Shown: positions 28,692-38,772, counted from the first letter of the stretch. The stretch: DNA of 64,000 nucleotides from CBCPNA01 sp965120415 (GCA_965120415.1 CBCPNA010000005.1:1-64000), one strand, 5' to 3'. Numbers and translations are program-made. Notes: generated from the sequence alone by a model not told the origin.

Positions 28692-29303
28692 TTAAAAGCT
28701 CCTTAGATTTAATTGATTTTTTATAATTTTTTTAAGATTGTTATAATCGCCATTATTGTGTATTATAAAGCTAGCAAAAGGGGCAAGCTTTTCAAAGCTT
28801 GTTTGGTTATTTAGCCTTTTTATTATATCCTTTTTATCAAGGTTATCTCTTTTTATTAGCCTATCAAGCCTTGTGTCAAAATCAGCATGTACAAGCCATA
28901 TATCATCGGTTAATTTGTCTAGCCCTGTTTCTATCAAAAGAGGGGCGTCTAAAACGATATAGCTATATTGCCCTATGTTTTTGGCGTTTTCTATTTCAGA
29001 AGTGATTTTTTTTACTATATATTTATGTGTAATACTATTTAATGTATTTAAATCATTTTTATTAGAAAAGACTATATTTGCAAGGCGCTTTCTATCTATT
29101 TCTTTATTATTATCTAATATAGATAGCCCAAAATGCCTTACTATTTCATTATATATAGGCTCGCCCTTTTTTATAAGGCTATGATAAACTTTATCGGCGT
29201 CTATAATAAATGCATTAAAGCTTTTTAAAATAGATGCTATTTCTGTTTTGCCAGAGCCGCTTGCTCCGGTAAGCCCTATAACAATAGGTTTATTTTGCTT
29301 CAT
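28692..29303 (-). CDS. coaE: Dephospho-CoA kinase
   Basis: CoaE phosphorylates the 3'-hydroxyl of dephospho-CoA, the last step of CoA synthesis. The 203-residue P-loop kinase has IGLTGASGSGKTEI at the start, the IDADKVYH motif and VLDAPLLIETGLDK. Its start overlaps the end of polA by 14 bases, so translation is coupled. It feeds the CoA-dependent fatty-acid and oxidoreductase enzymes elsewhere in the window. Confidence 0.95.
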   Translation of the reverse strand: MKQNKPIVIGLTGASGSGKTEIASILKSFNAFIIDADKVYHSLIKKGEPIYNEIVRHFGLSILDNNKEIDRKRLANIVFSNKNDLNTLNSITHKYIVKKITSEIENAKNIGQYSYIVLDAPLLIETGLDKLTDDIWLVHADFDTRLDRLIKRDNLDKKDIIKRLNNQTSFEKLAPFASFIIHNNGDYNNLKKIIKNQLNLRSF

Positions 29304-31962
29304 ACCAATTTTCTCCTACATTAACATCTATAGTTAGCTTTACAGAAAAGTCTAAAACATTTTCCATTTCTTCTAAAAGAATTTTTTTAACAATATCTAC
29401 CTCATCTTTATGAGCCTCTATAAGCAATTCGTCGTGTATTTGTAAAATAAGCCTTGATTTTAACTTTTCTTTATTTAGCCTGTCAAAAACTTTAATCATA
29501 GCAAGCTTAATAATATCAGCGGCGCTCCCTTGTATAGGCATGTTCATAGCTATCCTTTTAGCGGCGTTTTTTTTGTTAAAATTAGAAGAGTTTAATTCAG
29601 ATATATATCGCTTTCTATTAAAAATAGTTTTAACAAAGCCTGTTTTAGAAGCATTTTGTACTGTTTCTTTTAAAAAGCGTAAAACTTTTGGGTATTTTTC
29701 AAAATATTCTTCTATATAAGTTTCTGCCTGTGTTTTAGAAATAGAAAGCTCTTGAGAAAGGCTAAAAGCTTGCTTGCCATAAATAATACCAAAGTTTATA
29801 GCTTTTGCAGTACTTCTTTCGAAAGAGGTTATTTCATCTAAAGGTTTTTTAAAAATTTTAGAAGCAGTTAGCTTATGGATATCGTATTCTTTATTAAAAG
29901 CATCCATCAAATCTTCATCTTGAGAAAGGTGTGCTAGCACCCTAAGCTCAATTTGAGAATAATCGGCATCAACAAAAATATATCCATCAGTGGGTTTAAA
30001 CACTTTTCTTATTATATGCCCAAGTTCTACCTTTATAGGTATATTTTGCAAATTAGGCTCTGTGCTACTAAGTCTTCCTGTTGCGGTTGCTGTTTGCTTA
30101 AATTTTGTATATATTCTATTTGTTTTGTTATCCAAAAGATTTAAAAGCCCTTCGGCATAAGTATTTTTTAATTTAGCATAAGTCCTGTACTGTAAAATTT
30201 TTGGTATAATTTCATGTTCTAGCACAAGCTTTTCTAAAACATCAGCAGAAGTTGACCATTTGCTAGCAGTTTTTTTACCTCCTTTTATACCTAAATTTTC
30301 GAAAAGGACAATCCCTAACTGTTTAGGAGAATTTATGTTAAATTGTTCGCCTGCAAGGGCATATATTTCTTTTGTTAAGTTATCTATAGCTATTTCTAAA
30401 TTTTTATTGTATTCTAAAAGTTCTTCTTTACACACTTTTATACCATAAATTTCCATTTGGGCTAAAACTTTTATAAGTGGCATTTCTATATTATAAAAAA
30501 GCTCTTCTTGCTCATTTTCTTTTAAAAGATTTTGCATAATAGGTGTAGCTAAAAAAACTACATAACTTTGCAAACAACAGTATTTAAGCCATGCATCTTT
30601 ATCTATATCAAATAAAAACTTTTTTGATTTTAGCTTGCCTAAAAGCTGCTCACAGCTTTTGTATTCTTTTTCTAAAAATTCGAATGCTATGTCGCTATAT
30701 TCATACTTATTTTTTGAAGAATTTAGAATATATGCACAAATCATAGCGTCAAACAAAACATTGTTTACACATACATCAAACTTATTAAAAAAAACTATAT
30801 CTTGCTTTAAGTCATGGGCAATTTTTTTAAAATCTTCTTCAAAAAAGGGCTTAAAAACAGCTATAAAATCTTCTGTATTAAAGCTATCGTTTATTTTGAT
30901 AAATGATGCAAAATCTTCTTTAAAGCAAAAGCTAGCCCCACAAAATATGTCGTCGTCAAATATTAGCTTGTATGCTATTTGTTTATCTTTATTTTGCTTT
31001 AATCTTTCAAAAAAGCTTGTGGCGGCTATTTTATCTTCTATAAGCTCAAGGGTTATATCAAGGGCTGTTTCTGTAAAATCTTGTTTTGTTTCTTGTGTGT
31101 TAAATTTTGATAAAAAAGTTTTAAGTTCATATTTTTGGCAAAAGTCATAAAAATCTTGATTAAATATATTATTTATAATACAATCTTCTATTTCAAAATT
31201 TATAGGGGCGTTTAAATCTATTGTTACAAGATATTTGCTAAGGAGAGCTTGGTCTTTATATTCATTTAGCATTTCGCATGCTTTTTTAGGCTTTAAATTT
31301 TTAATATTTGCTATTGCGTTTTCAAGTGTTTTATATTCTGCGATTATTTTTAAAGCAGTCTTTTCTCCTATAGAAGGTACCCCAGGTACATTATCTGAGC
31401 TATCGCCCATAAGCGCTTTAACATCTATAAATTCTTTTGGGGTTACGCCGTATTTTTTAAAAACATCTTCTGCTAAATAGTTTTCAACTTCTGTTTTACC
31501 GGCTTTAGTTTTAGGTATTTTTATTTTTATATTATCCGATGCAACTTGTAATAAATCTCTATCGCCCGTTACGATAATAGAAAAAAAGCCCTTTTCTTCT
31601 GCATGTTTTGCAATGCTTGCCAAAATATCGTCGGCCTCAAAGCCTTCTTTTTCAACTACATTTATATTCATTAGCTTTAAAGCATGTTTTAAAGCTGGTA
31701 TTTGCTCTCTTAATTCATCTGGTGATTTTCTCCTATTGCCTTTATAGGCAGAATATTTAAGATGCCTAAAGGTAGGTTTTGGCAAATCAAAACAAACACA
31801 TAAATAAGATGGTTTTTCTTCTTCTATTAGCTTAAATAAAATGTTTAAAAAGCCGTATATAGCGTTTGTATAGTTGCCTTGTTTTGTTGTTAAAAGAGGT
31901 ATTGCATAAAACGCTCTATTTAAAATGCTATTTCCGTCTATTAGCATAATTTTATTTTTCAT
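29290..31962 (-). CDS. polA: DNA polymerase I
   Basis: An 890-residue family A polymerase for repair and Okazaki-fragment processing. The N-terminal 5'-nuclease domain (1-270) has LIDGNSILNRAFYA, GFEADDILAS and GDSSDNVPGVP. The polymerase domain (480-890) has YSQIELRVLAH (motif A), RSTAKAINFGIIYG (motif B) and QIHDELLIEA (motif C). The 3'-5' exonuclease-like middle domain has lost the metal-binding DxE: the expected site reads IAYKLIFDDDIF. So proofreading is probably absent, as in Bacillus-type Pol I. The ATG has an AGGAGGAC site. Confidence 0.97.
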   Translation of the reverse strand: MKNKIMLIDGNSILNRAFYAIPLLTTKQGNYTNAIYGFLNILFKLIEEEKPSYLCVCFDLPKPTFRHLKYSAYKGNRRKSPDELREQIPALKHALKLMNINVVEKEGFEADDILASIAKHAEEKGFFSIIVTGDRDLLQVASDNIKIKIPKTKAGKTEVENYLAEDVFKKYGVTPKEFIDVKALMGDSSDNVPGVPSIGEKTALKIIAEYKTLENAIANIKNLKPKKACEMLNEYKDQALLSKYLVTIDLNAPINFEIEDCIINNIFNQDFYDFCQKYELKTFLSKFNTQETKQDFTETALDITLELIEDKIAATSFFERLKQNKDKQIAYKLIFDDDIFCGASFCFKEDFASFIKINDSFNTEDFIAVFKPFFEEDFKKIAHDLKQDIVFFNKFDVCVNNVLFDAMICAYILNSSKNKYEYSDIAFEFLEKEYKSCEQLLGKLKSKKFLFDIDKDAWLKYCCLQSYVVFLATPIMQNLLKENEQEELFYNIEMPLIKVLAQMEIYGIKVCKEELLEYNKNLEIAIDNLTKEIYALAGEQFNINSPKQLGIVLFENLGIKGGKKTASKWSTSADVLEKLVLEHEIIPKILQYRTYAKLKNTYAEGLLNLLDNKTNRIYTKFKQTATATGRLSSTEPNLQNIPIKVELGHIIRKVFKPTDGYIFVDADYSQIELRVLAHLSQDEDLMDAFNKEYDIHKLTASKIFKKPLDEITSFERSTAKAINFGIIYGKQAFSLSQELSISKTQAETYIEEYFEKYPKVLRFLKETVQNASKTGFVKTIFNRKRYISELNSSNFNKKNAAKRIAMNMPIQGSAADIIKLAMIKVFDRLNKEKLKSRLILQIHDELLIEAHKDEVDIVKKILLEEMENVLDFSVKLTIDVNVGENWYEAK

Positions 31963-32075
31963 AAAAGTCCTCCTGATGTAAGTTGTGTAATATTTTATTT
32001 AATATTTTATCATAATAATATATATTTAGCTATAAATATTTTTAAAATATGTAAGCAAAATATAATATATATTTA

Positions 32076-32104
32076 TTGACTTTAAATGAAAAAAGTGTTA
32101 AAAT
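32076..32104 (+). promoter_or_regulatory. Promoter of rpsL-rpsG-fusA
   Basis: TTGACT (32076-32081) and TAAAAT (32099-32104) with a 17-base spacer, leaving a leader of about 60 bases before rpsL. Confidence 0.8.
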
Positions 32105-32172
32105 CTAAAAGCGTGTTTGTATGGATAACTACTTAACACAGAAGTATTTAAATTTTATAGGGAGGTGCAATT

Positions 32173-32589
32173 ATGCCAACTTTTAACCAACTAGTTAGAA
32201 AGGGTAGGAAATCAAAAACAGACAAATCTACAGCGCCAGCTTTGCAAAAAGGCTTTAACTCTCTTAGGAAAAAGCAAACTAATTTAAGCTCACCGCAAAA
32301 AAGGGGCGTATGTACATCTGTTAGAACCGCAACCCCTAAAAAGCCTAATTCAGCGCTTAGGAAAATAGCTAGGGTACGCCTTTCAAATGGTATAGAGGTT
32401 ACTGCTTATATACCAGGTGAAGGGCATAACCTACAAGAGCATAGCGTTGTTTTAATAAGAGGTGGTAGGGTTAAAGACGTTCCGGGGGTGCGTTACCACA
32501 TAATAAGAGGTACGCTTGATACCGCTGGGGTAGCTGATAGAAAGCAAGCTCGCTCTAAATACGGCGCAAAACGTGCTAAGAAAAAATAA
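32173..32589 (+). CDS. rpsL: 30S ribosomal protein S12
   Basis: S12 lies at the decoding centre of the 30S subunit. The 138-residue product starts MPTFNQLVRKGR and keeps the conserved loops TPKKPNSALRK and GGRVKDVPGVRYH, the two sites where streptomycin-resistance changes occur in other bacteria; both look wild type (Lys in KKPNS, Lys in RVKDVPG). An AGGGAGGTG site precedes the ATG. It heads the translation operon rpsL-rpsG-fusA-tuf. Confidence 0.98.
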   Translation: MPTFNQLVRKGRKSKTDKSTAPALQKGFNSLRKKQTNLSSPQKRGVCTSVRTATPKKPNSALRKIARVRLSNGIEVTAYIPGEGHNLQEHSVVLIRGGRVKDVPGVRYHIIRGTLDTAGVADRKQARSKYGAKRAKKK

Positions 32590-32717
32590 TTAATATTTGC
32601 CTTGTACTTTAAATACTCTGTTATTTGTATTTGGTTGTGCATAGGCATGAAAGGCTTAAAGAAGGGCTTAAAGCCAGTACCGTTGAATTAATTATATTTG
32701 TTAAGGAGGGAAGAATC

Positions 32718-33188
32718 GTGCCACGTAAAGGACATGTTTCAAAAAGAGAAGTACTACCAGATCCAATGTATAAAAGTAAAGTAGTTACTAAACTTATAAA
32801 TTCCATCATGCTTGATGGTAAAAAAAGCATAGCTCAAAATATTGTTTATGGTGCTTTTGCTATTGTAGAAGAAAAGACCGGGAACCCTGCGCTTGATATG
32901 TTTGAAGAGGCTCTTTCTAATATTATGCCAGTGCTTGAGGTTAAAGCACGTCGTGTTGGGGGGGCGACATACCAAGTGCCTATAGAAATAAGCCCAGAAA
33001 GAAGGCAAACCCTTGCTCTGCGCTGGCTTACAACATACAGCAGAAAAAGAGGAGAAAAAACAATGAGGCTTCGCCTTGCTAATGAAATAATGGACGCTGT
33101 TAATAACACTGGTAGCTCCATTAAAAAGAAAGAAGAAACGCATAAAATGGCTGAGGCTAATAAAGCGTTTTCTCATTACAAATGGTAA
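32718..33188 (+). CDS. rpsG: 30S ribosomal protein S7
   Basis: S7 nucleates assembly of the 30S head. The 156-residue protein begins with a GTG: MPRKGHVSKREVLPDP. The longer open frame back to 32625 lacks homology. The GTG at 32718 has AAGGAGGG at good spacing and gives the usual length. Conserved blocks VGGATYQVPIE and RGEKTMRLRLANE are present. About 130 bases separate it from rpsL, with no terminator, so it stays in the same operon. Confidence 0.97.
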   Translation: MPRKGHVSKREVLPDPMYKSKVVTKLINSIMLDGKKSIAQNIVYGAFAIVEEKTGNPALDMFEEALSNIMPVLEVKARRVGGATYQVPIEISPERRQTLALRWLTTYSRKRGEKTMRLRLANEIMDAVNNTGSSIKKKEETHKMAEANKAFSHYKW

Positions 33189-33209
33189 TTATTAAAAGGA
33201 GGAGTAAAT

Positions 33210-35318
33210 GTGGCTAGAGCGTGTCCGCTTGAATTAACAAGAAATATTGGTATAATGGCGCATATAGATGCTGGTAAAACTACCCTTACAGAGCGTATTT
33301 TATTTTATACAGGGCGTAATTATAAAATAGGTGATACACATGAAGGTACAGCAACTATGGACTGGATGGAACAAGAGCAAGAAAGAGGTATAACAATAAC
33401 TTCTGCCGCAACAACAACTAAATGGAAAAAAGAAGGCGGTAAAGAACACAGAATTAATATAATAGACACTCCAGGGCACGTTGACTTTACTGTAGAGGTT
33501 GAACGTTCTTTACGTGTTTTGGACGGCTCTGTTGGTGTATTTTGCGCTAAAGGTGGGGTAGAACCTCAATCGGAAACTGTTTGGAGACAAGCAGATAGAT
33601 ATAATGTACCACGTATGGCTTTTGTAAACAAAATGGACATAATGGGCGCCGATTTTTATAACGTTGTAGATATGATAAAAGATAGGCTTAATGCTAATGC
33701 TGTATCGGTACAATTACCTATAGGAGCAGAGGACGATTTTGTCGGTATAATAGATCTTATGGAAATGAAAGCTTACTACTATAAAGATAAACAAGGGCTT
33801 GAAATATCTATAGAAGATATACCAGCAGATATGTTACAAAAAGCTCAAGAATATAGAACACAAATGATAGAATCTATTGCAGAGAATTCTGAAAGCCTTA
33901 TGGAAAAATATCTAGAAGAAGGAGAAGAATCTTTTACAATAGAGGAGCTTAAAACAGAGCTTCGCCGTGCTTGTATAGCTTGTGAGGCTGTTCCTGTATT
34001 TTGTGGTTCTGCTTACAGAAATAAAGGGGTACAAAAACTGCTAGACGGTGTTTTAGATTATATGCCAGCACCTACAGATATACCACCTATTAAAGGGCAT
34101 ATACCAGGCGATGAAGAAAATGAAATAGAAAGAATTTCTTCTGACGAAGAGCCTTTTGCAGCTCTTGCATTTAAAATTATGAACGACCCATTTGTTGGTA
34201 AGCTTGCGTTTTTTAGAGTATATTCTGGAGTTTTAGAAGCTGGTTCTTATGTTTATAATTCTGTTAAAGGTAAAAAAGAACGTATAGGAAGAATACTTCA
34301 AATGCACGCTAATTCAAGAGAAGAAATAGATAAAGTTTATGCTGGAGATATAGCGGCGGCTGTTGGGCTAAAGCTTACAACAACCGGTGATACGCTATGT
34401 GATGAAAATAATGAAGTTATTTTAGAATCTATGAACTTTCCAGAGCCTGTTATATCTGTTGCTATCGAGCCTAAAACAAAAGAAGGTAGAGATAAAATGG
34501 GTATAGCGCTTGCAAAGTTAGCAGAAGAAGACCCAACATTTAAAACTTACACAGACCAAGAAACAGGCGATACTATAATAGCTGGTATGGGCGAACTTCA
34601 CTTAGAAATTATCGTAGATAGGCTTTTAAGAGAATTTAAAGTAGAAGCTAATGTTGGAGCACCACAAGTTGCATACCGCGAATCATTTAGAAAAGATGTC
34701 GATGTTGAAAGTAAATATGCAAGGCAATCTGGTGGACGTGGGCAATATGGGCATTGTAAAGTTAGATTTGAGGTTATGGATGCCAACGAAGGCAAAACTT
34801 ATGAATTTGTTAATGAAATAGTCGGTGGAGCTATACCAAAAGAATATATACCAGCAGTTGATAACGGTATACAAGAAGCTATGCAATCTGGTATAATAGG
34901 CGGATATCCAGTTGTTGGGGTGCGTGCTATATGCTATGATGGTTCTTACCATGAGGTTGACTCTTCAGAAATGGCCTTTAAAATAGCTGGCTCAATGGCT
35001 TTTAAAGACGCTATGAGAAAATCAGATCCAGCCCTTTTAGAGCCTATTATGAAAGTTGATGTTACTGTACCAGAAGATTATACAGGCGAGGTAATAGGTG
35101 ACATGAACAGTAGACGTGGTAGGATAGAAGGTATGGAGCCTTTAAATGGTATGCAAGTTGTCCATGGATTTGTTCCTCTTGCTGAAATGTTTGGCTATTC
35201 AACAGATTTAAGATCTAAAACACAAGGAAGAGGCACCTACACTATGGAAGTGCATCATTATGAAGCAGTGCCAAAAAGTATACAAGAAAAGGTTGCAGCT
35301 GGTAGAGCAAATAGCTAA
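33210..35318 (+). CDS. fusA: Elongation factor G
   Basis: EF-G is the GTPase that drives translocation. The 702-residue protein starts with a GTG (ARACPLELTRNIGIM) preceded by AAAGGAGGAG. The G domain shows AHIDAGKTTLTERIL, DTPGHVDF and NKMD. Domains II-V follow in the usual order (ERGITITSAATT in switch I, SGGRGQYGHCKV in domain IV, GMEPLNGMQVVHGFVPLAEMFGY in V). The length is canonical. It is third in the operon, 21 bases after rpsG. Confidence 0.98.
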   Translation: MARACPLELTRNIGIMAHIDAGKTTLTERILFYTGRNYKIGDTHEGTATMDWMEQEQERGITITSAATTTKWKKEGGKEHRINIIDTPGHVDFTVEVERSLRVLDGSVGVFCAKGGVEPQSETVWRQADRYNVPRMAFVNKMDIMGADFYNVVDMIKDRLNANAVSVQLPIGAEDDFVGIIDLMEMKAYYYKDKQGLEISIEDIPADMLQKAQEYRTQMIESIAENSESLMEKYLEEGEESFTIEELKTELRRACIACEAVPVFCGSAYRNKGVQKLLDGVLDYMPAPTDIPPIKGHIPGDEENEIERISSDEEPFAALAFKIMNDPFVGKLAFFRVYSGVLEAGSYVYNSVKGKKERIGRILQMHANSREEIDKVYAGDIAAAVGLKLTTTGDTLCDENNEVILESMNFPEPVISVAIEPKTKEGRDKMGIALAKLAEEDPTFKTYTDQETGDTIIAGMGELHLEIIVDRLLREFKVEANVGAPQVAYRESFRKDVDVESKYARQSGGRGQYGHCKVRFEVMDANEGKTYEFVNEIVGGAIPKEYIPAVDNGIQEAMQSGIIGGYPVVGVRAICYDGSYHEVDSSEMAFKIAGSMAFKDAMRKSDPALLEPIMKVDVTVPEDYTGEVIGDMNSRRGRIEGMEPLNGMQVVHGFVPLAEMFGYSTDLRSKTQGRGTYTMEVHHYEAVPKSIQEKVAAGRANS

Positions 35319-35335
35319 CCTATTTAATAAATTGC

Positions 35336-35364
35336 TTGCAATTTTTAGAAATATTAAGTATAAT
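35336..35364 (+). promoter_or_regulatory. Internal promoter of tuf
   Basis: TTGCAA (35336-35341), a 17-base spacer, and TATAAT (35359-35364) in the fusA-tuf gap, giving tuf its own transcription start in addition to read-through. Confidence 0.75.
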
Positions 35365-35407
35365 TAATTTAAAGTTATTTTTTTCTATATTTAAGGAGGA
35401 AATTAGA

Positions 35408-36595
35408 ATGTCTAAGCAAAAATTTGAAAGAACAAAACCACATGTTAATATCGGTACAATAGGTCACGTTGACCATGGTAAAACAACATTAACAGCAGCT
35501 ATTACAAAAACTTTGCATGATAGATATCAATTAGGAGAAGAAGTTGCATTTGATAAAATAGATAAAGCACCAGAAGAAAAAGAAAGAGGTATAACAATTT
35601 CTACAACACACGTAGAATATGAAACACCTAACAGACATTATGGACATGTTGATTGCCCAGGGCATGCCGATTATGTTAAAAATATGATAACTGGAGCAGC
35701 TCAAATGGACGGTGCTATACTTGTTGTTGCGGCAACAGACGGGCCTATGGCACAAACAAGAGAACATATCCTTCTTTCACGCCAAGTTGGGGTTCCTAAA
35801 ATTGTTGTATTTATGAACAAATGTGACATGGTTGATGATGAAGAATTATTAGAATTAGTTGAAATGGAAATAACAGAATTATTAGCAGAGCAAGGCTTTG
35901 AAGATTCTCCTGTTGTTAGAGGTTCTGCATATCAAGCACTTCAAGATACTTCTGGCAAATGGGGCGACTCTATTATCAAATTATTTGAAGTTATCGATGA
36001 ATATATACCTAATCCAGAAAGAGATTCTGACAAACCTTTCCTTATGTCTGTAGAGGACGTATTTTCTATAACTGGACGTGGTACTGTTGCGACTGGTAGG
36101 GTTGAAAGGGGTACATTAAACGTTTCTGATGAGGTTGAAATAGTTGGTTTAACTACAGAATCAAGAAAAGTTGTTATAACAGGTATAGAAATGTTCCGTA
36201 AGCTTTTAGATACAGCAGAAGCAGGGGATAACATAGGTGCGCTCCTTCGTGGGGTACAACGTGATGAAATAGAGAGAGGGCAAGTTTTATGTAAACCAGG
36301 CTCTATCACTCCACATACAAAATTTGTTGCACAAGTTTATGTATTAAAAGCAGATGAAGGTGGACGTCACAAACCATTTTTTAACAACTACAGACCACAA
36401 TTTTATTTCAGAACAACAGATGTTACTGGAGTTATAAATCTTCCAGAAGGTACAGAAATGTGTATGCCAGGCGATAATATAGAAATGACAATAGAGCTTA
36501 TAGCGCCTATAGCGATGGAAGAAGGGTTACGTTTTGCTATCCGTGAAGGTGGTAGAACAGTTGGTTCTGGCGCTGTTGTATCTATAATTGAATAA
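35408..36595 (+). CDS. tuf: Elongation factor Tu
   Basis: EF-Tu delivers aminoacyl-tRNA to the ribosome. The 395-residue product begins MSKQKFERTKPHVNIGT; an in-frame upstream extension of 24 codons covers the promoter region and is not real. GTP-binding motifs GHVDHGKTT, DCPGHADY and NKCDMVD are intact. Domain II-III sequences (GRGTVATGRVERG, HTKFVAQVYVL) are typical. The AAGGAGG site lies at ideal spacing. A hairpin 10 bases past the stop ends the operon. Confidence 0.98.
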   Translation: MSKQKFERTKPHVNIGTIGHVDHGKTTLTAAITKTLHDRYQLGEEVAFDKIDKAPEEKERGITISTTHVEYETPNRHYGHVDCPGHADYVKNMITGAAQMDGAILVVAATDGPMAQTREHILLSRQVGVPKIVVFMNKCDMVDDEELLELVEMEITELLAEQGFEDSPVVRGSAYQALQDTSGKWGDSIIKLFEVIDEYIPNPERDSDKPFLMSVEDVFSITGRGTVATGRVERGTLNVSDEVEIVGLTTESRKVVITGIEMFRKLLDTAEAGDNIGALLRGVQRDEIERGQVLCKPGSITPHTKFVAQVYVLKADEGGRHKPFFNNYRPQFYFRTTDVTGVINLPEGTEMCMPGDNIEMTIELIAPIAMEEGLRFAIREGGRTVGSGAVVSIIE

Positions 36596-36604
36596 TATAT
36601 ATTT

Positions 36605-36632
36605 AGCTACTCTTTTAGGGTAGCTTTTTTTA
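36605..36632 (+). terminator. Terminator of tuf
   Basis: AGCTAC pairs with GTAGCT, extended by a partial CC/GG pair, with a run of seven Ts. Confidence 0.85.
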
Positions 36633-36654
36633 TTCCTAAAGCATCTTTTTACAA

Positions 36655-36680
36655 CACAAAAAAGCACATTTATGTGCTTT
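36655..36680 (-). terminator. Terminator of the SLH protein gene
   Basis: A 9-bp stem AAAGCACAT/ATGTGCTTT with a run of six Ts on the minus strand. It abuts the stop codon of the SLH gene. Confidence 0.85.
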
Positions 36681-38674
36681 TATGCTACTATTTCATCTTT
36701 TAATACTTTATATACATTTAAAGCAATTTTTGCAAATTCTGCTCTTGTTATTTTTTGTTTAGGGTTTATTTTGCCGTTATGACCTTCTATTATATTAAAA
36801 GATTTTAGTTTATTTACGCTTTCTTTTGCATAATCTGATATTTCTTCATAATCATCAAAAGTTTGTGTTGTTTTTTTAGTATTTATATCAAATAAATTTA
36901 TAACATCGGCTAATAATACTATAGCCTCTTCTCTTGTCATTTTGCCTTCTGTGCTAAAGTTAGCGTTATAGCCATTTAGTATACCGTATTTTTCAAAAAG
37001 TGATACGTTGTTATAATAATGCACATTTGATAAAACATTAGCAAAATTGTTTTCATATTTGCCCGTAATACCTAACATTTGTTTAATCATTATGCTTGCA
37101 TCCGATTTTTTAATCGTACTATTTGGCCTAAATCGCTTTTCTGTAGCTCCAGCGACAAGGTTTAGGTTATAAGCTTCTCTTATATAGCCATAGTACCATG
37201 TATCTTTTTTAATATCTGAAAATTTCATCATTTTTTGCCTTATTTTTGGCAAATTCATTTCTATTATTTGATAATTATTGTACATATTTTTTATTAAAAT
37301 TACTCTATTTTTATCTATTATTATATTTTTATCTTGTTTTATTATAGCGTTGTTAGAAACGGTTATCTTTTGCCCATCTAAAAGAGTTATTTCTCCTCCA
37401 TTTGGCATTAGTATCTTGTTATTTCTGTATATAGCTTTTCCGCTTATAGAAAAATTGCGATTTTCTATAGTTTTTTGATAGGCTATGGTAGTATTTGAGG
37501 TAGTATTTGTATATATATTGCTTTGTGATTTTGTATTTAATGCATTTATTGTACCGTCCGAATTTATTATAAAGCTTGCATCAGCGCTCAATATATAAGA
37601 ATCGATTTTTATGCTACCGTCTTGGTTTATAACACTTCCTTGTTTAATAACAGCGTTGCCGTTTGTTGTTTGGGCTGTAAAATCTTTTAAAAGCTCTATA
37701 GCTCCATCTGTATGTAATTTTAGCTGGCTATCTGTATTTTCGATATTTAATACAATATCTTTAGATATAATAATATAACCTTCATCTAATATACTTATAG
37801 TGCCGTCCTTTGCTAAATTTATCGCATCTTTTGTTGCATCTTGGTTTAATTTTATAACAGCACCAGAAGGCAAAATAATATCTTTATCATCTTGTAATGA
37901 TATGCTATTATAAGGGCTAATTTCTGCCCCCGTAGGAAGTGTTAAGCTACTTTTTAAAATAGTATCTTCTAATTGCTCTGATAGCTCTAAATTTGCACCT
38001 TGAGCTAAAACAATATTTTTTATAAAGATTATATCTGTATTATCTGTAGTTGTTATGGTGCCGTCTTGCTTTATAGTAGCCCCCCCTGATACTATAAAAG
38101 CTATACCATCTTTTATTAAAGCCCCTTCGTCCAAAATTTCTATATCGCCTGTAGATGCATTTAAAGCACTTTTTGTCAATATATTTATATTTGTGCCGTT
38201 ATCAAGCTGTAATTTGCAACCACTTGGCAAAAGTATACTACCGTCTTTGTATAAACTTATTAAAGTTTCGCCGTTGTCGCTTTCATTAGGTATTATGGTA
38301 TTTTGGTTAAAAAGCTCTATTATGCCTCCTTCGGCTATTGATAAGCTGCCGTCTGATTTTATTAAAGTATCTAAAGGCAATTTGATAGTACCGCTTGCTG
38401 TTTCTATATTTGCCCCTCCAGCAAGCATTATATTTTCGTCAAAAATGGATACTCCATCGTTTGGTTTTATTACAGCAGTTGCTGTATTGCTTTCTTGCAA
38501 ATTGCTTTTGTCTAGGATAAAAGCATTTGCTTCTTTACTTTCTTTTACAGTTTCAATAGCTGATGCTATAACCTCATTTTCATTAAAGCTAACTGAAGTT
38601 GTTGTCATGGCGGTTACAAGCCCTATAGAAATAGCCTTTTTAAGATTTGAAATTTTTTTAAGCTTTTTCTTCAT
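36680..38674 (-). CDS. S-layer-homology surface protein with repetitive beta-rich body
   Basis: A 664-residue exported protein. The N-terminus is basic and then hydrophobic (KAISIGLVTAMTTTSVSF), consistent with a signal peptide. Residues 55-470 are a long run of short imperfect repeats rich in Ile, Gly, Asp and Ser, with recurring turns of the form ILPSGA, KDGTI, DEGALI and DGTINAL. This pattern suggests a stacked beta-solenoid, like a bactofilin or a surface stalk. The C-terminus has three SLH repeats (about 490-540, 545-600, 605-660), including FRPNSTIKKSDA, MTREEAIVLLADV and ITRAEFAKIALN, which anchor to pyruvylated cell-wall polymer. The start at 38674 has a GGGGG site. The biological role is unknown. 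Confidence 0.85.
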   Translation of the reverse strand: MKKKLKKISNLKKAISIGLVTAMTTTSVSFNENEVIASAIETVKESKEANAFILDKSNLQESNTATAVIKPNDGVSIFDENIMLAGGANIETASGTIKLPLDTLIKSDGSLSIAEGGIIELFNQNTIIPNESDNGETLISLYKDGSILLPSGCKLQLDNGTNINILTKSALNASTGDIEILDEGALIKDGIAFIVSGGATIKQDGTITTTDNTDIIFIKNIVLAQGANLELSEQLEDTILKSSLTLPTGAEISPYNSISLQDDKDIILPSGAVIKLNQDATKDAINLAKDGTISILDEGYIIISKDIVLNIENTDSQLKLHTDGAIELLKDFTAQTTNGNAVIKQGSVINQDGSIKIDSYILSADASFIINSDGTINALNTKSQSNIYTNTTSNTTIAYQKTIENRNFSISGKAIYRNNKILMPNGGEITLLDGQKITVSNNAIIKQDKNIIIDKNRVILIKNMYNNYQIIEMNLPKIRQKMMKFSDIKKDTWYYGYIREAYNLNLVAGATEKRFRPNSTIKKSDASIMIKQMLGITGKYENNFANVLSNVHYYNNVSLFEKYGILNGYNANFSTEGKMTREEAIVLLADVINLFDINTKKTTQTFDDYEEISDYAKESVNKLKSFNIIEGHNGKINPKQKITRAEFAKIALNVYKVLKDEIVA

Positions 38675-38772
38675 AAAAATCCCCCTCTTGTACAAAACGC
38701 TTTAGCTTAACTAGCTTAAAGCATTAAAATAAAATGTAAAAACATAAAAACACCTTAATAAAATTTTAAAAT

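Noticed and set aside
32625..32717. N-terminal extension of ribosomal protein S7
   Set aside because: The longer frame has no S7 similarity; the GTG at 32718 has a strong ribosome binding site and gives the usual 156 residues.
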